Shown: piece by piece, positions 1 through 12,500 of the stretch
Layout: the number at the start of each line of letters is the position of its first letter
Position numbering within the stretch: position 1 is the stretch's first letter
Made by a program: the position numbers and the translations under genes
Source: Polytrichum commune
Taxonomy: Eukaryota > Streptophyta > Polytrichopsida > Polytrichales > Polytrichaceae
Assembly (NCBI GenBank): GCA_950295325.1
Contig: OX485808.1
Span: 21,722,527-21,786,526 of the forward strand
DNA: 64,000 bases
Direction: 5' to 3'
Notes under the pieces: model-generated
Database searches by the model: none
Told to the model about the DNA's origin: nothing
What the model saw: the letters and a program-made list of their open reading frames with translations, nothing else

Positions 1-13
1 CCTCCCTTGAAAA

Positions 14-791
14 ATATACTAGTAAGTGTTATATGTTAACTCTGTTATAAAAAAAAATACTCCCTTCCTTGTCAATTTACATTGTACAACTATTATTTGC
101 ACCCAAATCCATGAAACATATATATTGCAATGATTTGAATTTAAGACCACTGCTAAGTGACAATGGTAGAGGGTGGGGAGTGTGGGCCACCCTCCACCCT
201 TTACAATGAAGGAGTGGAGAGTGGTGGAGAATGAACCTCGCCAATTTGATTATCCAAATTGATTTGCATGTAAGCTTTTCATTGGGTGGTGAGGAGTTTT
301 ATTGTTGAGTCTTAAAAAAAATTGGATACTTAAGAATCTATTTGGTGAGTCATTGGTATGTTCAGCAATGTTTGTTTCTTATCCTAGTTTCTCTTCTTAT
401 GTATTATATACTAGTAAGTGTTATATGTTAACTCTGTTATAAAAAAAAATACTCCCTTCCTTGTCAATTTACATTGTACAACTGTTATTTGCACCCAAAT
501 CCATGAAACATATATATTGCAATGATTTGAATTTAAGACCACTGCTAAGTGACAATGGTAGAGGGTGGGGAGTGTGGGCCACCCTCCACCCTTTACAATG
601 AAGGAGTGGAGAGTGGTGGAGAATGAACCTCGCCAATTTGATTATCCAAATTGATTTGCATGTAAGCTTTTCATTGGGTGGTGAGGAGTTTTATTGTTGA
701 GTCTTAAAAAAAATTGGATACTTAAGAATCTATTTGGTGAGTCATTGGTATGTTCAGCAATGTTTGTTTCTTATCCTAGTTTCTCTTCTTA
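14..791. repeat. 392-bp tandem duplication, two near-identical units
   Basis: Two head-to-tail copies with a period of 392 bp (about 14-399 and 406-791). Each contains TACTAGTAAGTGTTATATG near its start and TTTCTCTTCTTATG near its end. I saw a single clear difference (ACAACTATTATTTG versus ACAACTGTTATTTG), so the duplication is recent. The short frames within it do not resemble a protein. Confidence 0.9.
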
Positions 792-3700
792 TGACTTTCA
801 TTCTTATGATTGCACATGTGTCAAGTGCTCTTCGCTTGGTTCATTGTATACTCCACATCAAGTCTTGCAACTACAAGTTACCACGAAATTTTTTTGTAAG
901 CCTTGATTTTGTCGTGAGATCAAGAAGGGTTGAGTGCCAGTGTTTGCGTAGATCAACCTTTTCACCCTACCAACACTAACGGAGAATTACGTTTCCCAAT
1001 ATTGGCCTATCATAAAGAAGAAGGGGACACGTAAAATCATCGCGCCCCTACATATTCGTTGTCGATTCATTCAATTTGAACTCACTAGACTAATTGGAGC
1101 CCTCTAACCTTGATTTCGATGTTTGTTTCGCTAAACACAGAAGGCACGAAGGCTCTTCATAGTGATCAGCGCCTTCACGCTCCCTAGAGGGCTGGGGCAA
1201 ACCAACCCGTACACTGGTTCCTTGGAGGCAAGGGTTTAGACATCCAACAAAGAACGAGTGTATGGCTTATTAATTCGCCCAAATCTCCCCTCGAGGCGGT
1301 AGGTGGTGTGAACGAGGACCCACAAACTGGCAATCGACACAAGATAGGCTGAGATCAAACGCCGTGCCAACCAGATCCTAGAGATCATGCACACAAATAT
1401 CTCCAACTAGAAGTATGATCATAGTGTAGAGTACCATCTCTCTCACCACGCTTTAAAGACGTTGCTGACCTCCTAAACCCTAGTCACCCACAACGTCACG
1501 ATTGACCCATGAACGAGGAGGAACCCACCGCTCGTCGCAAATGAACTGACCACTCAAAGCTCCAAGACTCCAGGAAAATTACCGAGTATTTTTTTGAGGA
1601 ATGTATAAAAACACGGCTCGAGTTACTGAAGAGAATCCGAAAGATCCCAGCATGCGACCAGTTGGAGTTGGAAACCCTAGAATCTCCCAGGACACTGCGC
1701 TTGATGCCTAGCTACGCTCACACATCTGTCCTCCGATTAAACAGACTTAAGTTTACAGCTAACTTAACTTGATGCATTTGTCTCATCAGCTGCTGAGGTG
1801 AGGGCCTGTCTGTCTCCTTGTCTCAGGACTACACATCGTCAGTTTGTTTGTACAAATGAATTCAAGTGTGACCGGTCCTTCAATTCACATCTAACTTAAT
1901 TGAATTTCTTCAGCCTTGGCCTTGGCCCTTCACACTGCCCACAGTAGTAGTGTTAGTAGTCGTCGTAGTAGTAGTAATAGTACTTCATCACAGTCACCTA
2001 GATTTCATGAATCCAATTACTTCAAAGTCCATAAACGTTAGGAGGACAGTCCTTCCCTACGCGTTCGTCCCTATCAAACCTTGTATCAATAGCACTAGTA
2101 CCCCTCTCTCGCTGGTGAAGACATTCAATAGCACTGGCTAGTACCCCTCCCAAGTCTAAAACATTTAGCACAAGGAAAAGAGAAAGAAGCACTAATGGGA
2201 GTGATTGAGATGATAGTATTGTATTTCAGTGTGCAAGAGGAAGGGTCACTATATTCGTTAATTGGAGACTTTGGAAAGTCTCAAAATCAAATTTACTCAT
2301 AGTTTGGGATGCAATATTGTGAACGTGGGGAACTTTGGTAACGAACTTTCTACATATTCATGCATGAGGAGTATATATATTTCTAATTATAATAAGTATC
2401 TATATCATAATCAAAGCATGCACTAAACACGATATCAAACTTGAAGTCCTTGATTAGTCTCCAAATCATGAAAAAATCTCCAATTAACGAATATAGTGAT
2501 AAGGTATTGTTGTGCATGCTAATGTCAAGTGTTATGTGTTACAAATTTGGGACAGGTGAAAAGAGGAAGTAGTAGCCTGTAGGGAAGTTGGTAAGTCTAA
2601 GTTAGCATTGAATTTTGGCTAGAGGTGGATGAGTTGAATTTCTTGTTTTATGAAATATATCTTGTGGTGGATGAAAACATGAGAAGTCATAGTAGCGTGC
2701 TTTGTATGCTCTCCAGTTGGGTTTAGATATGCGCCGTTAAATGTTGGTGGGGTTATGTGGTGTTCATTTTTGTTTTGGTTCAGCCTAAATAGGATCCAAA
2801 TGTGAACATGACTTCATATGAATTAGAAAAGTCCATCTAAGTAAGTATGAATAGGCTATTGTCTCGAGATTCCAGAAAATAAAGATAAGAAAGACCATAG
2901 CTTGATAAGAACGGATCTAAACATTGATATCTACACATGGCTAGAGAATTCAAGAGATTGGTGAACTCGAGAATCAAGCTGAAGTGATAGGGCGGGACTT
3001 GTAATTAAGTGTGTCAATAGGGAGTGATTCATTGATGATTGACTATATCACTATTTATAGAAATTTTTGCTCAAGCCATAGTCTCTCTACCAGTGAATTG
3101 ACAGGCAAAAAATCATTGGTGTAATAATTTTTTAATGAATTTTCTTTTAGGGGGGGAGCTATAGATACAATGGTGGCTCATTTTTATTACGTACTAACAT
3201 TATACTTTGAAACTATGGTTTTTTAAAAAAAAGGCCGTTATTTGCAACATTCTCTCATTTCTCTTGCATCCCTATTTTGGCATGGTTTGAATAGTAGTGT
3301 GCCAATTATTTTTCTTTAAAACATGGAAGGATATATTGTTGATGAGGAGTCACATAGAGAGTCGTAAAGAGAGTGGTTAAAAACTTACAATACATACAAG
3401 AAATGACAACTTTAATTTTCAAGAGTAACCAAACATTGATTTTTCAAATGTTGCATGGTCTTAATCTACTCCCCTCTCTTTCTAGTGCATTTTGCCCTCC
3501 TCCGATTACTACCATGTTCAATTTTTGACAAGAAGGACATTTAAAGAATTTTTTTTCAAGTGTTGGAATTAGAACTTTGTAAGGAATAGAAACAGTGGCA
3601 ACAACAACAAAGAAACAACTTGTTGGAAAGAAGAGAGGGCGTCCAGAATAAGGAGCAAAGACAATGAAGAAAACCAACAAGAAGAATGTGATTGAGGTGG

Positions 3701-5600
3701 TGAATTTGATGAAGAAAAAAAGAAATGCTAAGAATTAGGTGGAAAGATTTTGAAGTTTATCACCTAATTGCTATTTGAGGTAAGATAGACAAGGAATTTG
3801 CAAAAATAACAACCAAATAAAATAAAAAATTCAAAACATGAGTCAATTTTTTTGACAAAAAGTAAACGTGATGAATGAGGTTGTATATGGGCCATATGAT
3901 GAGGCCATAGAAGGCCTTAGCCTTGCCATAAGCTTCTATATTCTCCCCTCCTAAAACGTGAGCTTGGACTTCGGGTTTAGTTACAATATTTAAAAATATA
4001 TATGCACGAGAGGATTTGGACCCACCTCTCTTCTTTTCAAACATTTTTTTTCTTGTCCTTCTAACCACTAGTCCATCTCATGTTTTATGTCCTTGCCTAC
4101 TCATATTGCTCTCACATACAATAGCTATTTAACGTCTTTTATGCTGATTTTTCTTTACATTCATCAATTACAGGCCCTTTTTCTTGTTTTTTGGATATTT
4201 ATTATATTTTTTAATGTTTTATGTAGGTATTAACTCATATATCTAACTATAGATTTAATTGGTGGTTGCAATCAAGGTTTTCAACCGTTATAGGTTATCA
4301 TACAAGAAAAAATACAAGAGTGACAAGAGCGCTAATGAGGTTTCAAAAACTAATAAGAAACAAATGTAGGTGGTTTAATAAAATGAATGATGGCATGACA
4401 ACATGACAAGTGTGCACAACCAAATTTATGCAAGTGCTATAAAATCATAGGAAGAAGATATCATATTATCCACACCTACTTCATGTCAAGCAACTATCGT
4501 TATACTACCAACTACCACACATCTTGAAATTTCAAAATCCCAAATGCCTTTTCTACACATATCTTAGTTGAAGAGTCAATAAATTTCCAATTTGCCTTCT
4601 TCCCAAATAATATAGTTTTTCCACTTTTAAATGGATTGTACAACCAATGTCTTATCAAATTTGCAACGTCTCCTATACGGCTGAAAACTACCTTCTATGC
4701 ATCTACATTCAATTCTTGTAACCTAAAAAACAGTCCAGTCATGAAGACTTCCTGCCCGAACAAACTTATAATCCCATAACATACAGTCTGGTTCAATAAT
4801 TGCCTGTAGAATTGTTGAATGAAAAGACTTTCTGCAATAGTGGTCTATTCCGCCAATTACAACAAGAATAAATACCGACTATTATTATAACTAAAACAAA
4901 AATATGTAACCCAGCTATTATTCCTATGATGTAAGGTATGTCATGCAATTACTCAAACCTTGAAGCTAAAATTCTAAACTGCAATTCACTTGGATTTTGC
5001 ACAAAAACTCGTTGAACATCTCCTTAACAACTCCACAAAACCTCCTCAATAATTTTTACAATTTGTTCTTGTAGATTTCATACAAGTCTCCTATGCTTTG
5101 CAATTCATCACCACTATCCAATCTATGCAAGGATATTGCTACCCTCTCTTGCACCGGCACAATAATCCTAAAACATGTATCATCTTTCTTCAAATAGGGG
5201 CCCAACCTCTTACACAAAAATCTAAATGTAATGTACTTTATTCGGTTCGTGTCCTAACCTCTTTCTCCGTCCACAAACCCAACAATAAGCAGTCTATAAA
5301 TCCGTACATCCATTCTTGACTCTATATGTTCCTCTCTCTATGCCCCATACTATCATAAACCAAGCTCAAAATTACAAACTCCTCTCATCCTCCTTGCAAA
5401 ATCCATACTTGAATGTCTACAATATGCTTCACAAACATGTATAAAAACATGTATAATCTTAAGAGTAATATAAGTCTCCTCCTCTCCTCCTCCTCTCCTC
5501 CATTGCAACCATGCTTGCTAAAATTCAAAGTGAGAATAATAAGAAGAAGAAAAAAGTGAAGACAAGAGAGGACAAGAGAATGGTCAAACTTGAAAAAAAA
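792..5600. other. Gene-poor stretch, no recognisable coding region
   Basis: No ORF here resembles a known family and I found no chain of exons. At about 1,508-1,583 is a stretch (GAACGAGGAGGAACC ... CCAGGAAAATTACC) that recurs in diverged form at 35,895-35,967, so it is a dispersed repeat. The rest is AT-rich sequence with T and A runs. I see no other feature. Confidence 0.5.
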
Positions 5601-5602
5601 AA

Positions 5603-5771
5603 TTCAAAACTACCCTTTTTGGGCATATAATTAAAAACTCAACACGTTCACTTTTTGATGCATGGTCATTCATTTTGATCTACATTCAGTTTACACCTAG
5701 TGAGGGGCCCAAAGGCTTTGTAAATCAGTTTTTTAAGAAATTGGACCATGGAAAAAGGCCATCTTTCATGG
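5603..5771. repeat. Dispersed repeat, copy 1 (second copy at 35,271-35,454)
   Basis: About 170 bp aligning with 35,271-35,454. Shared blocks in the same order include CCCTTTTTGGGCATATA, GCATGGTCA, AGTTTACACCT, TGAGGGGCCCAAA and ACCATGGAAAAAGGCCAT. The superfamily is unknown, and I saw no terminal repeats or coding capacity. Confidence 0.75.
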
Positions 5772-6318
5772 TCCAATGGTGTCAACCAGCCCTAACCTTT
5801 GGGAAGAGATTACCATTCAAGTTGAAGAAGTTTTGTGAGCCAAAGAGGCAGAGTAAAGTGCATTGATATCGACAAAAGACAAGTTTTATTTGGCAGATAC
5901 CGAATCCTTGGATGCACTACTTTGTGGTTCTAAATAAAATTTCATGACCATGTTTATTGGTTAGTTGTTGTTGTGCATGTCAACCGCAATTGCTTAGTAG
6001 TTGATGGCTCTTTGTTATTTTGCAGATGGTAAACTAATCTTGATGATATAAGGACGGTGGGTGTGTCCAAAATGGCTCCGAAAGTCCATCTAGTATTAAG
6101 CACACACCAAATTACAACCCAAAATAGGTAGCCCAATAAAGGTGTTGGCCGAATTAGCATCCTATGCCTTCCTTTAGTCCCCCGGAATCCCTTGCCAATT
6201 TCTAACAATAATCATTTACAACCTTTTAAGCGTATCAAGATAATGTCATTTAACCAACATACCAATGCTCGGCGTTGGAAGTAATAATTTTAACACCATA
6301 TTCCTTAAGGTAGACCCT

Positions 6319-7366
6319 GGGGTGGACTCTTCATACCACATATGAACTAACGTGAGTGTAAGAAGAGGTATTATTTGAGGCATTAGCGTACATGGTATAC
6401 ATGAGGGAGAGGTATTATTTTTCTCTAGTGTGTACATTTTAAACTCGGGGGGGGGTAGTCATTGGTTGGAGTAGCAATATATGTGCGAACAAATGATAGG
6501 GTATTTTAAAAACATGGGAGCAAAAAATTATAAATGGACTTACGAGTAATATAGGGTATCAAAAATGGCACTGGACATCTTTAAAGTACTATAGGGTATG
6601 GAATAATAGGTAATTTGGAATTATAAGTAATGCAAGCCATTTTTCTATTAACCCAAAGTAGAAATTTACATAATGATAGCATGTGAAAAAAAGAAGAGAA
6701 TTGAAAGTAATACCCCCCTATAAAATAGTGTTTGTTCGCACCTATATCCTTAACTTTTTAACACACTGCCCCCCCCCCCCCCCCCGAGATTTTAAAGGAT
6801 TATCTATTAAGAATGTTGAAGTAAAGGTATATGTACAATAGGGGGCCCTAGGGTTCAGAGGAAAATTTGACAATACATGTGCTAGTTTCATCCAATTCAT
6901 GTTTTCATTCATTATTGTTAGTCCTCAATGAGTACCTTTGTCTATTATTGTTGGGGTTTGAATTTGGGTTCTGGTTTTTTTTTAATTAGATGTTTTTGGA
7001 GCTCTTGTGGGCTTCCTTGGGTTTTTCTCTTTAGATTATGGCGAATTTTTTGTGCTCTTGCCTTTGTTTGCTTGATGCAATCGTTGAGTTACATGCTACG
7101 GATGAAACAATGTTCAACGACACTCTCATTGAAAAGTGAACATGGATTTTATATGTATAATGCTTATTTATTTCTAGATTTAGATTTTGTATATTTAGTG
7201 GAGTTACATTGAAAATCTTAGTTTAAATACAAGTCTCAACTCTCTAGCCTGCCATTAGTACATACATATTTGTTTCCTCTCTATAAACTTCTCGTATATA
7301 GGGGGGTTGATTTCATTGTGACCCATGCACGTCATTTAAGTTCCCAATGAAGAGTCCACCCCCCGG
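6319..7366. mobile_element. DNA transposon, about 1.05 kb, TIR GGGGTGGACTCTTCAT
   Basis: The left end GGGGTGGACTCTTCAT (6,319-6,334) is matched by its exact reverse complement at 7,347-7,362. Sequence just inside both ends recurs in two other places in the window: 41,615-42,145 (same orientation, right end missing) and 61,395-61,638 (reversed, only the two ends kept). No transposase is recognisable, so the element is probably non-autonomous. The interior holds a run of 17 C (6,769-6,785) and a 94-codon frame without a recognisable domain. I could not define a target-site duplication, so the superfamily is open. Confidence 0.75.
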
Positions 7367-7367
7367 G

Positions 7368-8250
7368 AAGTAGACGTGCCTAATTTGGTTGATTATCTTA
7401 ATTAGACACCTATATTTAAGCGGTATGTGGTCAGGTGTGGCTCCAGTAACATATACCAAAATGACATATAAACTACCTGTTCAAAACATGAAAACTATTC
7501 TAGACTTGACAATCAACATAATTGGAGGACCTATATGATCATTTATTGAGGACTTTGGATATGATTAAGATATTCATAAGAGCTCCAAAAATTGTGAGGA
7601 AAGTGACTATGACCTTGCTTTGGATTTGCTAACCATCTCATACTAATTACATGTTTCATATCCCATGGAAAGTGGGCTAATCAGAAGAAGAAAAAAAGTA
7701 ACCATTCAAGACCCATCTACCTGATGTATTTTGAGGAGATATTGGGATACTTGAGGCTCATCTCATTGTCATGCAACGCACCTACCATGCCAACCACTAA
7801 GAGTATTGTGCTTACCTTACCACCTCCATTGATCATGCCAACTACACTATATTACATTCCAGATGCTTCAATCTTCCCCACACTTTTAGTGATTGAATCC
7901 AACTCCGAAGGTGCAACCGCATCACACAGCCACCAAGGGATCAGGTCATTCGAACCAGCTCAATCCCCATCTGAAAATGATGGGAGTGGAGGATAAATAA
8001 TGTGAGCTTTGTGATGGGTTCAGAGAGACAAATTGGCCTGAGCATGCTAACTTAAGCTAGACGTGCGTTATTCAGTTACTTATCTTATTCGGAAACCTAT
8101 ATTTGAGTGGTGTGTGGTTACATGTTCATCGTAGAACAGACACCGAAAAGACGTGTGTTTAGAAGAGATTGGACTGTGTGTGTATGTATTAGTTGATCGT
8201 TCTAGGTTTAACAGTCGACGTAATTGGGGGGACTGACCTGATTGTTTTAT
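7368..8250. repeat. Direct repeat pair (7,368-7,545 and 8,057-8,250) and shared repeat
   Basis: The stretch beginning GTAGACGTGCCTAATTTGG at 7,368 recurs in diverged form from about 8,057 (TAGACGTGCGTTATTCAG). Shared downstream blocks include ACCTATATTT and GTAATTGGGGGGACT / CATAATTGGAGGACC. Between them, 7,581-7,725 aligns with 46,449-46,577 (TGGATTTGCTAACCATCT, AAGACCCATCTAC). These are decayed dispersed repeats. The 90-codon frame at 7,724-7,996 has no recognisable domain. Confidence 0.6.
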
Positions 8251-9520
8251 GGCTCTGGCACTCTTGACGTTGAAAAGTCATAGCAACAAAAGGGAAGATC
8301 GTAGAATTTCAAAAATTGTTGTTTAAATCTCGTATCACATCCACAGAATTCGGATCTAAGAATTTTTTTGATTCTGAATACTAAGCTGAGAATCATGGCA
8401 TACATCAAAAATCAACCATAAAGCCACAAATTTGTCAAGTGTTCTCCATTATTTGCACATCGTACTGTATATTCTCACTAACTTTTATAAACACTGATGG
8501 AATTCTCAGAATTTTCACATAAACCATACCAGTGTCTGAGGGAGATTTTTGGGCATAATTGGTCATCTTTCGGTTTTCCTTTATTGATTTGAGGTATATT
8601 CTATAAATTCATCTAAAATAATTGGCAGTTTTCCTAATATCTTGACTTCAACCAGTTATTTCTCAAACTCGACAGGCTCATCTGTAACTAGTAGTCGGTT
8701 TCCCCCATTCATTGAATCTTACAGATCTGTAATTCAAATATTAGTCACACTAGCCATGAACTAGCATTACTCCTACAGAAATTGATATTGACTCAAGATA
8801 CATTCATGCAATGAAATGAGATTTCCACTTAGAAGTAGTATGGATTGCCATCTGGGATCACATGATGATATAAAAAACACAAAGCGTACATATATACACA
8901 TCCCAGCATCAATGAATGTCACAGATCATGGGGCATTGAGAAACTTGAGAAACACATGCTTCGTAAGAGGAAATGAATAATTTGGATCAAATATTCGGAT
9001 AATGGATTTGAGATAGTACACATTGCATATCTTCAACTGTGAAATATCCCAATGAAGTCATTGGAGGCCCATCCACAAAGGAAGTTAAGTGGTTGTCAAC
9101 TTTCGTCCTACTAACACATTATCAGCTCATGGAGGAACTTTGCTTCGTACAGAAACACAACATTGGGTTCTCCACGACAGTTCTCCAAACGAGGTGCAGA
9201 GCTTCATACTAGAACCCAATATTCCTACCATCATAATTTTGAGCAATGTGGGAAGCGGGTATGTGCCTTAAAATCACCAGGGGTGAAAATACTTTAATCA
9301 TTGTTACCAGGTGGGACTACTACCAGAATCATGTGTGCCTGTTGCTACCTACACTATACGTCCACTGAGGACCCTGAACAAGCTCAAGAAGTCATTGCGA
9401 CAAGCACTTTAGTGTGTTTTTGGACAGTATGAACAGACAATCAGAATAAGAAGGGAAAGAAAAAAAACCCCTCTTTGTACAGAACAAGAGAACAAGGATC
9501 ATCTAGACCCAATTAATGAG
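8251..9520. other. 3' flank of ARP3, no gene seen
   Basis: The sequence between the repeats and the ARP3 stop codon. No frame longer than 60 codons resembles a protein. The part nearest 9,523 presumably contains the ARP3 3' UTR, which would be read on the minus strand. Confidence 0.4.
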
Positions 9521-9523
9521 GCA

Positions 9524-12500
9524 TCAATACATGCCCTTGAACACAGGATTTAGACGGCAAATACTCGAACCATATTCCTCGTATTCAGCTTTGGTGTGGC
9601 AGGCCTGCATAATAATCAGATAAGTCAAAGTAAGAGGTACTGTCTGTTATATTCCATAATAAGTAAAACACCCTACAAAGAATGCGAAAACCTCTGAAGT
9701 AATCAAATTTTGCTCAAGTTTGGGAAGCATCAAATTGTACTGTGGTGTAGAAAGGCATGGCAGCAAAACTTTTAGAAATGACAAGAATTGCAGGAGGCAA
9801 GGGTAGTAAATACATTATAGAAGTCTGGTGTAGAAGCAAGAAGAGAGCCTCCAAACCACACGGCAAATCGTTGCATAGGATGCCCCACCACATTCACATC
9901 AACTGCCTGAGACTGCAATAAGAACATATCAACAAACAATAATTTTGTAAGGATTTCTCAAGACCACCACACTGCCCCAATCATTCTGAAGAAAAAGAGA
10001 GCATACAAATATAGATTTGCTGATGCTAAAGAAACTACTCACTTTTAAGTCACCCCCACTTCTGGTGTCTGAAGCTAGAGTGCGGGCATCTACAATTTTC
10101 TTAATATCGCGCTGAAGTCTTCTTTGAAAATCCTTGAACATCGTGGATCCACCAGAAAGCACAATATTCTGATAAATGTGATACAATTTACACGTTAGAA
10201 ATCATACTGCAGGTCAACAGCAAACACTCCAGGTCAATATTTGATACAAAACCAAGTCCCGTGGCTCTAGTCCAACTGCACATCAAATTGGCTTGATTGT
10301 AGTGTCATATGAACTGGTTATGGACTACAATAAATCTGCAGCTGTAGGAAACTAAGAGAATTTTTCTTTTGATTAGTATTTAGCACAAAAGGGGGATGTG
10401 GATATATTGAAGACAGGAGAAGGATAAACCTTGTACAAGGCCCGACGTGTATCTATTGGTGCCGACTGTATACACTTGTCAACCACCTCTGGCAAAGGTA
10501 CAGTGAAGTCACTGCTGTAAATCTCAGGAGAGAAGAAAACCTATGAAAATCATTGTAAAAATCAATCGTCAGCATCTTTAAAGTGGCAAGATTTTGAATC
10601 AAATGTATCACACTGTCTGCACTACCCATTATATCCCCTCAGTTTGTTAAAATAGGATCCTTCCCAACTTTCCCCCTCCAATGCAAACAACATCTGACAT
10701 GCACAATGTCATAAACATACATTTTCTCCTCACAAGCTGACAATAGCTGATAAGAAACAGTGTATGCAGCATGAGATTACGCCAAACCTCAGGAGCTAAG
10801 AATCTCTCATATCCAACATCACAAGAAAAAGGTGCTCCAGTTCTGGAGTTGTTGCCTGTCCACTGCTTGATGAATTTGGCAGGCTCCTTATCATGCTTTC
10901 CAAACTCCTGCAGCCATATTGTGCCAAGTTCAACAATTTCACTCTCATTTAGAAATGGTGTGTGCAAGAATTTGGAAAGAAAGATTCAAACCCAAAGATC
11001 AGTCCTGTGGTCCATTATAATATAGGCAGAACAACAGTCCAGTGCAAAGATCTTTGTTGTTCCAAGATTCTTATGCTTTTACTTGAGCCACTTGTTCGTG
11101 AAACAAGCAATGCATGAATTTAACATGATTGAATCGTGTGATGACCAGATATAGATATAGTACCTTAACAATATCAGCACATGTGTAGCAATACATCTCT
11201 TTAACTCTCCTAGCCACATCCAAAGAATCCTCAGGTGGTACAGGCTCCCCCCGTTCCTGAAAAAAGAAAGCATATGGAACTGGTCATTCAACAAATTCAA
11301 TAAACAAAAAGCTAAGTTTCTTTCAAATAATGGGACACTAAGGACCATAGATTGTCAGACGAAAATAAGACAAGAATACAACAACCCACATATCAAAACA
11401 AACCACTCAATAGGTGCAAGCATTGCATGAACAACTTGAAGGACAACGAAGATGTGTGTCCATGAGCACATCAGAACTCTGTTTCAGATACCTTGATAAA
11501 TATCATAGGTGAAGCTGATTGTTTCTGAGTTTAAGTTACTGCATATTAAAGTTATCCTCTAACTTAACATGGATATTGGTTGGGAGTTGGTTGTTTTGCA
11601 GATAACACCTTCCATATTTGGTAAGTTTTTGGTGCACATTTGGAGGCAGTGTGGAGGTTTGAACAAAGAACATTCTATATCAGTCATTGAAGGTTAAACT
11701 CCTTTCGGCATGCCAAGAGGTGCTATAATGAGGTTGGCCCTCAACGAACCGAAATAGGTTACTCTTCATTCAAATTCAAGCACTACCTCCAAGGATGCAC
11801 CACAAGTGGAAGAAGTTATTCACTTTGTATGCAAAACAACCAATGGGAAATCACAGGGGACCAACTCCCAACAAAAAGTCCCATTGAGTTAAAGGATAAC
11901 TCTATAATACTTAATATAAAGGCATTTTGCAAACCAAAAAAATGCTTCAGAGGACAAGGTTTCGACTGATACTCGCATCAGCTGTTGAACAAAGTTGGAG
12001 AGGTCGCGGCCTGCAACAGGAATTGACTTGATGCTGCTGCCAATCACATAACCATCCGCCACTGGAACAACGTGTGTCATGCCATCCCCAGCATCCACCA
12101 CCACCCCCGTCATTTCCAACTGCATTCATCCCCCAACATTTCGTCATGCCCGCAATGGCCCCCACACTCAGCCATTTCCACACTACACCTTCACTTGCAC
12201 ATCCTAATTTTTGCTATGCTTCAAAGAATCCATGACAAGAGCACTATAATGATCTTTGATGAATGTGCAACTCAAATGCTACAACATCAAGCCAATAGCT
12301 TGAACAATTGGGACTCATCTCCACTCATTTTCCACTGAGCCACGCTAGTGCTACCCATTATGGTCCACCCAATCAATGTGGGGGTCACCAGGTCAACCAG
12401 TCATCTTAAAAGCTGTGGGAACCAAGGGCTTGACAAGCCTAGTAGGGGAGGAAAAATGGGCAATCAGTTGCCCCCGTTACAGCTGTTCGAAAGAGTCGAC

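Noticed and set aside
6769-6785. Run of 17 C as a functional element
   Set aside because: A plain homopolymer inside a transposon. Length is probably also prone to sequencing error.
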